This document shows positions 34,787-42,310 of a DNA stretch of 42,310 bases, piece by piece. How positions within the stretch are numbered: the stretch's first letter is position 1; each line of letters begins with the position of its first letter. The notes under the pieces are model-generated. The model did no database searches and had not been told where the DNA came from. It saw nothing but the letters and a program-made list of their open reading frames with translations. The stretch comes from Thermoplasmata archaeon (GTDB taxonomy: Archaea; Thermoplasmatota; Thermoplasmata; Thermoplasmatales; Thermoplasmataceae), in the NCBI GenBank assembly GCA_021818675.1, contig JAKATR010000026.1:1-42310 (forward strand), given 5' to 3'. Made by a program: the position numbers and the translations under genes.

Positions 34787-35193
34787 AACACCAGCATCGT
34801 TAGTCTTTTATACTACATCTTATGTTATATATAATATTTTGCTAATGTGCAAATTATAACGCATATAAAATTATTAATTGAAGGTATTTATTAAATATCT
34901 CGTGTTCTTCTTCATGATTACAATTATCTTATGGATCGTACGAAATACTACATAGGAATTAAAACTCTTAATTTAGCCATGTTTACCGGGAAGAGACCAC
35001 CACAAAAAGCTTTAGAATTTTTAGGACATTTACCATCATCAATCAATAAAATATCAATTTCGACTTTCCACTGGTATTGATGTTTCGCAATTTCGAATAT
35101 CGATTTTATTAGGTTCTGCGTTGAAAAATTTGACGATTATACACACAAAACTTAAATTGATTAAGCGAAATGTAATAATAATATTGCGAATAA

Positions 35194-35201
35194 TTTATAT
35201 A
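35194..35201 (+). promoter_or_regulatory. TATA box for gar1-TFB2
   Basis: 'tttatata' about 26-33 nt upstream of ATG 35227, leaderless spacing. Confidence 0.55.
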
Positions 35202-35226
35202 CTTATAAACTATTCAGTTAATATAC

Positions 35227-35439
35227 ATGGCTGAAGAATGCAAGGTAGTTAACTACAAATCTAATGAAGTTTTGATATCAGGGTCTAAGAATTTTTCTAT
35301 TAATTCAAAAATTTACGATTCTAATGGGAAAAAGATTGGAAAGATAATCAGAGTTCTTGGAAATGTAGAGAATCCTTACGCTCTAGCAATCCTTGAGAAG
35401 CCTTCTCAGGAAGTTTCTCTTAAGGCAGTGTTCCTATAA
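35227..35439 (+). CDS. H/ACA RNP protein Gar1-like
   Basis: 'IYDSNGKKIGKIIRVLGNVENPYALAIL' Gar1/Naf1 beta-barrel; directly upstream of TFB. Confidence 0.8.
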   Translation: MAEECKVVNYKSNEVLISGSKNFSINSKIYDSNGKKIGKIIRVLGNVENPYALAILEKPSQEVSLKAVFL

Positions 35440-35458
35440 TATTTAGGGGTGGACCAAA

Positions 35459-36400
35459 ATGGAAGAAGAAAAAGGTAAGAAAAAGAGTTTTGAACAGATA
35501 GAAAAATGTCCGGAATGTGGATCGACTCAATTGGTTAGAGATTACGAAAGAGGAGAATTAATATGTAATAACTGCGGAATAGTTATTGACGAAAGCTTCA
35601 TTGACCAGGGACCAGAGTGGCGTGCTTTCGATTCTGAGCAGAATGAATCCAGAGCAAGGGCAGGATCTCCTATGACATTTACAATTCACGACAAAGGCTT
35701 ATCCACAGATATTTCCTGGAAAAACAAAGACTCATACGGAAAATCAATACCGACCAGAAACAGAGCGCAGCTTTATAGGTTGAGAAAGTGGCAAAAGAGA
35801 ATTAAAGTTTCGAACGCAGCTGAAAGAAATCTTTCACAGGCACTTCAGGAAATGGAAAGGATGGCTTCAAATCTAAGTATTCCCAATGATGTGAGAGAAA
35901 CTGCTGCTGTGATTTACAGAAGAGCAGTCAAACAGAACATGATCAGAGGAAGAAGCATTGAGGGCGTGGTAGCAGGTTCACTATATGCAGCATGCCGTAT
36001 TACAAATGTACCCAGAACACTTGACGAAATCTCTGCCATCACAAGGGTTAAGAAAAAGGAAATTGGAAGAACTTACAGAATCATGAGCAGATACCTGCAG
36101 CTCAATATTATGCCTTCAAAACCGGAAGATTATTTAAACAGGTTCTGCAGCAGACTTAAACTTTCAATGGAAACAAGAAAAAAAGCAGCTGAGATTATAA
36201 AAATGGCTCAGGACGGGGACTTAACCTCAGGAAAAGGCCCCACAGGAGTAGCCGCTGCCGCAATATATATTGCCTCCATTATCACTCAGGAGAGAAGAAC
36301 TCAGAGATCCGTTGCAGAGGTTGCTGGTGTAACTGAAGTAACAATCAGAAACAGATACAAGGAATTGACAGAGAAACTGAGTCTGGAAGTTCAGGAGTAA
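35459..36400 (+). CDS. tfb: Transcription initiation factor TFB (copy 2)
   Basis: Zn ribbon '[24 protein letters not shown]', '[12 protein letters not shown]', cyclin repeats, '[13 protein letters not shown]'. Confidence 0.96.
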   Translation: MEEEKGKKKSFEQIEKCPECGSTQLVRDYERGELICNNCGIVIDESFIDQGPEWRAFDSEQNESRARAGSPMTFTIHDKGLSTDISWKNKDSYGKSIPTRNRAQLYRLRKWQKRIKVSNAAERNLSQALQEMERMASNLSIPNDVRETAAVIYRRAVKQNMIRGRSIEGVVAGSLYAACRITNVPRTLDEISAITRVKKKEIGRTYRIMSRYLQLNIMPSKPEDYLNRFCSRLKLSMETRKKAAEIIKMAQDGDLTSGKGPTGVAAAAIYIASIITQERRTQRSVAEVAGVTEVTIRNRYKELTEKLSLEVQE

Positions 36401-36628
36401 TTATTCTCCTAATTTTTCCATTTTTTTTATAACATCATAGGATTTCAACAATTCATCAGCCAGAGAATAGATTGATGAAACCTTTACATTTTCAAAGCAA
36501 TAAATAAGTGAATTGTTTTCCATGCTTATTTTTACCATATCCTTATCTTCCGGGGCAGTTGATTGGCTAAAATTTCGAAGTATTGCTTCATAGTCTGAAA
36601 ATGTGATTATCATTTTGATATTAGACAT
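36401..36628 (-). CDS. KEOPS complex subunit Pcc1-like
   Basis: 75 aa resembling archaeal Pcc1: 'MVKISMENNSLIYCFENVKVSSIYSLADELLKSYDVI'. Confidence 0.65.
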   Translation of the reverse strand: MSNIKMIITFSDYEAILRNFSQSTAPEDKDMVKISMENNSLIYCFENVKVSSIYSLADELLKSYDVIKKMEKLGE

Positions 36629-36685
36629 TCTCTTACAAAGATATGATAAAACTATTTAATTCCCTCTGACAATCAGGGTAACTGA

Positions 36686-36770
36686 GCGGAGGTTGCCGAG
36701 CCAGGTTAAAGGCGACAGACTCAAGATCTGTTTCCGTAGGGATGCGCCGGTTCGAATCCGGCCCTCCGCA
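36686..36770 (+). tRNA. tRNA-Leu (anticodon CAA)
   Basis: Acceptor GCGGAGG/CCTCCGC, T-arm GCCGG-TTCGAAT-CCGGC, anticodon stem ACAGA/TCTGT with loop CTCAAGA, long class II variable arm; no encoded CCA, no intron. Confidence 0.95.
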
Positions 36771-37293
36771 TTTTGTATTTCAGTGGGTTTCATGGTTCTC
36801 ATAGAATTTGAATAGCCATTTGTTGACGTTTCCTTATATAATGATAAACCAATATCTTAAAAATTGGCTTATTACACTTTTGTGTGTGTTTATAAAGGAA
36901 CAGATGTATCAGATATCAAGGATTTTGCCACTTTTGTTTTGCTTTGAGCAGGTTATGAAACCGAGAAGATAGAATTCAAATAAAAGGATCCTATTTGCGT
37001 ATGATACATTAAGAATATCTTGTTCCAGCCAACGTGAAAGTCCGATGACCCTAAATAATAAAAAATTACGGTTCGTATATTGATTTGATGTCTTATTAGT
37101 GGGTAAACAACAGCTTAAAGACGATGTGTGTGAGTGCCCAATCATGAGGAAGAGGCCGTGGACTTGGATGGCCAAAGGAAAGAATATGACCTAAAAATAT
37201 TGGAAACAACCACACTTTCAATGATAGTATAAATAAGGTGTATTTACTTTGAACCCGGTTCTAGAGTTGCTGTAGATTTATGATTTCGAAATT

Positions 37294-37328
37294 AAGTAAA
37301 TGCTTTATACGGGTAACCGTATTTACTT
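37294..37328. promoter_or_regulatory. Inverted repeat over vapB promoter/start, candidate autoregulatory operator
   Basis: AAGTAAAT (37294-37301) and ATTTACTT (37321-37328) flank TTTATA and TACGG-GTAA-CCGTA; ATG of vapB at 37333. Confidence 0.55.
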
Positions 37329-37332
37329 ATGT

Positions 37333-37617
37333 ATGGTTAAGACGAAAATAACCGTGTCAGTAGAGAAACCTGTTGTAGACAATGCAAAGTTAGCACTATT
37401 AAAAAAAGGCAAAACAATGAGCGCTTACATCGAAAGATCACTGAGAGCACTCTCTACTTCGGAAATACTTAATGATTTATGTGAAGAACTTAACTTAAAC
37501 TGCAAATATGTAACCAGTGAGCAAATGGAGAAGCAAAGACCTAACCTCACAGGGAAAGTGCTGTCCGAAATGGAAGTCAGGGAGATGAGAAATGAGCGCA
37601 ACTCGCGTTTATATTGA
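37333..37617 (+). CDS. vapB: VapB-like antitoxin
   Basis: 'KITVSVEKPVVDNAKLALLKKGKTMSAYIERSLRAL' RHH-like N-terminus; overlaps the PIN gene by 26 nt. ORF track start 37300, ATG 37333 preferred. Confidence 0.8.
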   Translation: MVKTKITVSVEKPVVDNAKLALLKKGKTMSAYIERSLRALSTSEILNDLCEELNLNCKYVTSEQMEKQRPNLTGKVLSEMEVREMRNERNSRLY

Positions 37618-38032
37618 CACCAGTATATTAGTTAAGAGATATGTAAAAGAGGCTGACACTGAAATAGCAGATACTATTTTCCGTCGAGCTCTACGTGGAG
37701 AAGTAGTCATCTGTTCTTCAGAAATAAATCTTGGAGAAGCCACAGTTGTTTTTGACAAGTACTCTAGGAAAGTTGGGCTCAATGCAAGAGATCGTTTACA
37801 GACCATGTTGAGTGAGTTGAAGTCCCTAGAAAGATCTTCTTCATTTGAGATCTATCCTTTGAGCAGCCAGATAATAAGGAAATCAATTAGAATTTTGCTT
37901 GAACACCATATTTACATTGTGGATGCCGTTCAACTTCAAACGTGTGTAGAAGCAGAAGGAACAGTTTTCTATACTGCAGATCGCGAATTAAAAGCGGTTG
38001 CCGAAAAAATTGGTTTAAAAACACAAATGTGA
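37592..38032 (+). CDS. vapC: VapC-like PIN-domain toxin
   Basis: 'VYIDTSILVKRYVKEAD', 'EINLGEATVVF', 'HHIYIVDAVQLQTCVEAEGTVFYTADRELKAVAEKIG'. Confidence 0.88.
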   Translation: MSATRVYIDTSILVKRYVKEADTEIADTIFRRALRGEVVICSSEINLGEATVVFDKYSRKVGLNARDRLQTMLSELKSLERSSSFEIYPLSSQIIRKSIRILLEHHIYIVDAVQLQTCVEAEGTVFYTADRELKAVAEKIGLKTQM

Positions 38033-38419
38033 GTTTTTTATCAATAAAATAGCCATGGCATTTCGCAATTCAGTATTTTGCATTTTACAGTGCCGCTGAT
38101 GCTTACCCTTATGAGTAAAAACCTGGATTCCTTCATTGCTTCCCTCTCAAAAACAAGGGTCTGTGCAACGCGTTTTTAAATTGTATTCAATTTATTCAAG
38201 CTTGTTAATCAGAAATTCAATTTTTACAAATATCTTGTCCATTAGCTAACGCCTTCACTCAAAAAAAGAGAATTCTATTATAACATTTTAGGATGCCTCT
38301 GTACGTTAACAGACATTCAAATTATTCTGTCCATAATTTCGGGAATACTTGTAGGATTTTCCCTTGGGTTAATAGGTGGGGGAGGTTCAATCCTTGCTAT
38401 TCCTTTACTTATATATTTT

Positions 38420-39094
38420 GTGGGATTTGATCACCCCCATATAGCCATAGGAACTACTGCTCTTGCTGTCGGTGCAAATGCCTACCTTAACCTCATACCG
38501 CACACATTGAAAAAACACATGGATTATAAGATTGGGATTGAATTCACTTTACCTGGAATTGCCGGAGTTCTTATTGGATCAGAACTCGGTCTGATGACGC
38601 CTGGAGATGATCTGTTATTCTTTTTCAGTTTTCTCATGATCGGTATTGCTGTCTATATGCTGAAGAGAAAATGCGTTGATATGTCCCAGATGGAGAGAAA
38701 GGTTGAAAGGACCTCAAAATCATTTGCAATATTAATTTTAACCGGATTCATAGTGGGGTTTGCCTCAGGTTATTTTGGTATTGGAGGAGGATTTCTCATA
38801 GTACCCGGGCTCCTGTTTGGAGGCGGGCTCAATATTCTTCAGGCCGTGGGCACATCTCTTCTATCTGTGGGCACCTTTGGAGTGATAACAGCCGGAAGAT
38901 ATGCCATAAGTGGTGATCTCAACATTATAATCTCAGCTCTGTTTATCGTGGGAGGAATATTCGGTGGGTGGATTGGTTCAAGGCTGGCAGGCATGGTTCC
39001 AAAGAGAAGGTTGACCCAAATATTTGCCATAATTGTAATACTTGTAGCATTTTATATTATGTATCAGAACTACACAGTTATATATCATCTATGA
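38420..39094 (+). CDS. TauE/SafE-family sulfite exporter-like permease (N-terminus extends upstream)
   Basis: 'GFASGYFGIGGGFLIVPGLL' duplicated TauE motif; upstream in-frame sequence encodes 'GILVGFSLGLIGGGGSILAIPLLIYFV'. Confidence 0.85.
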   Translation: MGFDHPHIAIGTTALAVGANAYLNLIPHTLKKHMDYKIGIEFTLPGIAGVLIGSELGLMTPGDDLLFFFSFLMIGIAVYMLKRKCVDMSQMERKVERTSKSFAILILTGFIVGFASGYFGIGGGFLIVPGLLFGGGLNILQAVGTSLLSVGTFGVITAGRYAISGDLNIIISALFIVGGIFGGWIGSRLAGMVPKRRLTQIFAIIVILVAFYIMYQNYTVIYHL

Positions 39095-39282
39095 ACATTT
39101 CAATATTTCAGGGATATGAATTCATACATTTTATGACAGCAGTTCATCTCTTATGATCAGAATAGGATCTCCTTCACTTAATTCATCTTTTTACCAACCT
39201 GAATTGTCATATGCCTGTTCCAAAGGATGAAAAATGGTGAACAACAATTGAATCCGCTTATTCTGGTTGCTTTAACCGTATT

Positions 39283-41400
39283 TTAGGTTCTTTCTCTAAT
39301 TACAGCCGATGCTCCCTTATTGAGAAGGTAATTTCTGCTATCTATTGATATGGGAAGACCATCAATTGTTGAGAGATTTGTATCTGCATACAGCTCCCAT
39401 TTTGTCCCATCATCAGGCAGTATAAAATTAACGGGACTGTTTCCAGAATTGAATAGCAGCAAGAGATCGCCACCGGTAAGAAATTCTCCAGAATATGCTA
39501 TTTCACTTGTATAATGACCTGATATCCAGATCATTAGAGATTTATTGTCAGGCCGGTTCCATTTTTCCGGAGTCATTTTATTTCCTGAGCTGTCCATCCA
39601 TAAAATTTCCTTGAGATTAGCGTCAGGCAGAGTTTCCATGAAAAAATTTCTCCTTCTCAGAACAGGGTTGGATCGTCTGAGCATAATCATATGCCTGGTG
39701 AATTTTAACAGTTCTTTTTTCTCCTGATTTAAAACCCAGTTAAACCAGTTTATTTTATTGTCCTGGCAGAACGAATTATTATTTCCATTCTGAGTCCTGC
39801 CTATTTCATCTCCTCCTAAAATCATGGGGACACCCTGTGAGACCATTAATGTCAGGATGAAATTCTTCATCATTCTGAACCTCTGCCCCCGAATTTGTTC
39901 ATCGTCCGTAGTACCTTCAATTCCAAAATTCAAGCTGAAGTTCTCGTCGCTTCCACCCTCAAATCCCTTCGGATTTGCCTCATTGTGTTTATGTTTATAT
40001 GACACAAGATCACAAAGAGTAAAACCATCGTGGCAGGTAATGAAATTGATACTGGCTTTTGGAAGCTTTCCCTTATCCTTATACAAGTCCGGTGAACCTG
40101 AAAGTCTTGTTGCGAAATTGCCAAGCATTCCGTCTTCTCCCCTCCAGAACCTTCTCATCTGATCGCGATATTTCCCGTTCCATTCTGCCCACTTTGGAGG
40201 AAAATTGCCAACCTGATAACCACCAGGGCCAACGTCCCATGGTTCTGCGATTAATTTAAGATTGGAGATTATGGGGTCTTGATGAATAGTTGCCAGGAAA
40301 GGGGACAGCATATTCACATTATACAGTTCCCGGGCAAGAGTTGAGGCCAGATCAAACCTGAAACCATCAATCTGCATCTCTGTTGCCCAATATCTCAGAC
40401 TGTCCATTATAAGCTGCAAAACTGCCGGTTGCCTTGCATCAAGGCTATTTCCTGTTCCCGTAAAATCTTCGTAAAATCTCAAATTTCCTGGTTGCAGTTT
40501 ATAATATGTAATATTGTCAATGCCCTTGAAACTAAGCGTTGGGCCAAGATTGTTTCCCTCTGCAGTATGATTGTATACTACATCCAGAATTATTTCTATA
40601 CCATTTTCATGGAGCTTTCTAACCATATCCTTAAATTCAACAACCTGGGAACCAGGGGGTCCACTGGCATATCTGATATCAGGGGCAAAATATCCTATTG
40701 TGTTATAACCCCAGTAGTTGGATAAACCCGCAATTACAAGAAACATATCGTCAACGTGATGATGAATTGGCATAAGCTCCAGCGATGTTATGCCGAGATC
40801 CCTGAAATATTGAATCATGCTCTCTGAAGCAAGTGCAGAATATGTGCCTCTTATCTTCCCCGGTATATCATCCCTTTGTATGGAAATGCCCTTAACATGC
40901 GTTTCATATATTACAGTCCTTGCCCAAGGATGTTTGGGTTTCTTTACTCCTTTCCAATCATATTGCGGGTCTATGACAATAGATTTTGGCACAAACGGAC
41001 TGCTGTCTTCATTATTCATTGCCAGATCCTGTTCAGGAGAATCCTGATCATAGGAAAATATGCTCTTATCCCAGTTTATTTTCCCGGAGAGTGCCCTGGC
41101 ATAAGGATCAATGAGCAATTTATTCCTGTTGAATCTTAAACCATTTGAAGGATCGTATTTTCCACCTACTCTCAGGCCATATAACTGCCCCTTCTTTATG
41201 CCGGGTACAAATGTGTGCCATACATACCCATCACGTTCCCTTAATTCAATCGTCTCTCCGGGATATTTATCATTTGCCCCATAGAACTCTATTTCCATCG
41301 TTTCAGCATATTCAGAATATATGGCAAAGTTTACACCGTCCTCCGTTAATGTTGCGCCGAGAGGATACGGTTCTCCTCGAATTAGTTGTTTGTCTGACAT
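39283..41400 (-). CDS. glgX: Glycogen debranching enzyme (GlgX/TreX, isoamylase type)
   Basis: 'LDVVYNHTAEGN', 'DGFRFDLAS', 'LIAEPWDVG', 'FITCHDGFTLCDLVSY', 'LGGDEIGRTQNGNNNSFCQDN'. Confidence 0.94.
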   Translation of the reverse strand: MSDKQLIRGEPYPLGATLTEDGVNFAIYSEYAETMEIEFYGANDKYPGETIELRERDGYVWHTFVPGIKKGQLYGLRVGGKYDPSNGLRFNRNKLLIDPYARALSGKINWDKSIFSYDQDSPEQDLAMNNEDSSPFVPKSIVIDPQYDWKGVKKPKHPWARTVIYETHVKGISIQRDDIPGKIRGTYSALASESMIQYFRDLGITSLELMPIHHHVDDMFLVIAGLSNYWGYNTIGYFAPDIRYASGPPGSQVVEFKDMVRKLHENGIEIILDVVYNHTAEGNNLGPTLSFKGIDNITYYKLQPGNLRFYEDFTGTGNSLDARQPAVLQLIMDSLRYWATEMQIDGFRFDLASTLARELYNVNMLSPFLATIHQDPIISNLKLIAEPWDVGPGGYQVGNFPPKWAEWNGKYRDQMRRFWRGEDGMLGNFATRLSGSPDLYKDKGKLPKASINFITCHDGFTLCDLVSYKHKHNEANPKGFEGGSDENFSLNFGIEGTTDDEQIRGQRFRMMKNFILTLMVSQGVPMILGGDEIGRTQNGNNNSFCQDNKINWFNWVLNQEKKELLKFTRHMIMLRRSNPVLRRRNFFMETLPDANLKEILWMDSSGNKMTPEKWNRPDNKSLMIWISGHYTSEIAYSGEFLTGGDLLLLFNSGNSPVNFILPDDGTKWELYADTNLSTIDGLPISIDSRNYLLNKGASAVIRERT

Positions 41401-41443
41401 TTATCTTATCCCCATTGTGACATGATTATTTCAAATGATCCCT

Positions 41444-42304
41444 TCAATCCAACTTCTGCATAATTTTTAGAATTGCCATTGCAGGTATTGCTGACCATTG
41501 CGGTCTGTTTGAGATTTCATAATTAAGCTCATAAACAGCCTTGTCAAGTTCAAAGAATTCGGAAATACCGGTAAATGCCTGGAATGTATCAGGTAGAAAC
41601 TCTGATCCGGAAGCTATCTTCCAGTACTCCTCAAGAAATTTTGTTTTCAATTTCAGAGAATATGCCTGTGCAAGGGCGATGTCGTCTCCCTGACCTTCTA
41701 TTTTAAAATTCAATGCATAATCTATGGATCTTACTATTCCAGCCACATCCTTCACCGGACTGTGCTTCATGGTTCTTTCCTTAAGTGTGCGCAACGGCTC
41801 ACCCTCAAAATCTATTATGAAAGGTCCGTTATGAGTTCTCAATATCTGCCCCAGGTGAAGATCTCCATGAACTCTGGTTATTCTGGTTCCCTGAAAATAG
41901 CCAAAATTTATCTTCTCCATTAATGGCTCTAGATTCTTTCCAAGCTCCCCTGTGTCTATAACTTCGCCATTAATCTCAATATTCATCTTAGAAGCAGAAA
42001 GGTTATGGCACATCTGCAGGAATCTTGATTTAATACTGGAGATATATCTCCCGGTGGTTGGTTCCGATGCAAAATCCTTTCCCTTCAGCATTGAGAGGCT
42101 TATATGCAAATCACCAACCGCCTTTGCCAGTTCTTCAATGCATCCTGTTAAGGTATCAATAATTTTGTCCCCTGAACTTAATTTTTCACTTCCTGAGAGC
42201 AGCTGTTCAGATAATTTTGTAAAGAACTCCCAGTAATCCCCGCTATTTTCAATATATGAATGGATGGACATGATAGAATAAGGCTGGTTGTCTCTGTACA
42301 CCAT
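41444..42304 (-). CDS. Maltokinase-like protein, probably 5'-truncated by the window edge
   Basis: 'RVHGDLHLGQILRTHNGPFIIDFEGEP' aminoglycoside-phosphotransferase-like maltokinase (Pep2/TreS C-terminal) motif; ORF begins near the window end. Confidence 0.8.
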   Translation of the reverse strand: MVYRDNQPYSIMSIHSYIENSGDYWEFFTKLSEQLLSGSEKLSSGDKIIDTLTGCIEELAKAVGDLHISLSMLKGKDFASEPTTGRYISSIKSRFLQMCHNLSASKMNIEINGEVIDTGELGKNLEPLMEKINFGYFQGTRITRVHGDLHLGQILRTHNGPFIIDFEGEPLRTLKERTMKHSPVKDVAGIVRSIDYALNFKIEGQGDDIALAQAYSLKLKTKFLEEYWKIASGSEFLPDTFQAFTGISEFFELDKAVYELNYEISNRPQWSAIPAMAILKIMQKLD

Positions 42305-42310
42305 CTGGCC

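Noticed and set aside
36401-36770. Functional link between Pcc1 (t6A synthesis) and the adjacent tRNA
   Set aside because: tRNA-Leu(CAA) reads UUG, not an ANN codon, so it is not a t6A substrate; adjacency is likely incidental.
36909-37175. Minus ORF MAIQVHGLFLMIGHSHTS... (88 aa)
   Set aside because: The opposite-strand frame looks more protein-like; no family recognised for this one.
36970-37194. In-frame stops spaced exactly 111 nt apart (36970, 37081, 37192)
   Set aside because: No sequence repeat accompanies the spacing; probably coincidence.
39824-41420. Plus-strand ORFs inside glgX
   Set aside because: Fully antisense to a confidently identified glycogen debranching enzyme.

Overview
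This 42.3 kb window is archaeal chromosome, most likely Thermoplasmatales or a close relative. Supporting signs are the arl/fla archaellum genes, a thermosome, two TFBs, Gar1, Pcc1, archaeal-type GltX, stand-alone GuaA glutaminase, bacterial-type GyrA/GyrB, and leaderless TATA-ATG spacing. Left to right: archaellum genes arlC-arlD/E-F-G-H-I-J; a 1232-aa TPR-like protein; an M50 protease; OTCase; SucD/SucC; thermosome; a two-domain ThyX-like protein; DUF35 plus thiolase; an APC-type permease with two orphan proteins around a perfect 20-bp palindrome; homoserine dehydrogenase; gyrA; gyrB; small conserved proteins; a NOG1-type GTPase; GltX; a PRC-barrel protein; a broken Thr/Ser/Asn/Tyr-rich gene; GuaA-A; TFB1; Gar1; TFB2; Pcc1; tRNA-Leu(CAA); VapBC; TauE/SafE permease; glycogen debranching enzyme; and a partial maltokinase-like protein at the right edge. 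Most of it is ordinary core genome. The observations best supported by the sequence are: (i) a ~583-codon gene at 31485-33235 that reads through as one frame if one frameshift and two in-frame stops are repaired; (ii) a perfect 20-bp palindrome between divergent orphan genes; (iii) an inverted repeat spanning the inferred TATA box and start of vapBC; (iv) a TauE-family gene whose conserved N-terminal helix lies upstream of any canonical start; (v) several short decayed coding remnants in gaps that the ORF track leaves empty. I found no convincing wholly new multi-gene system.
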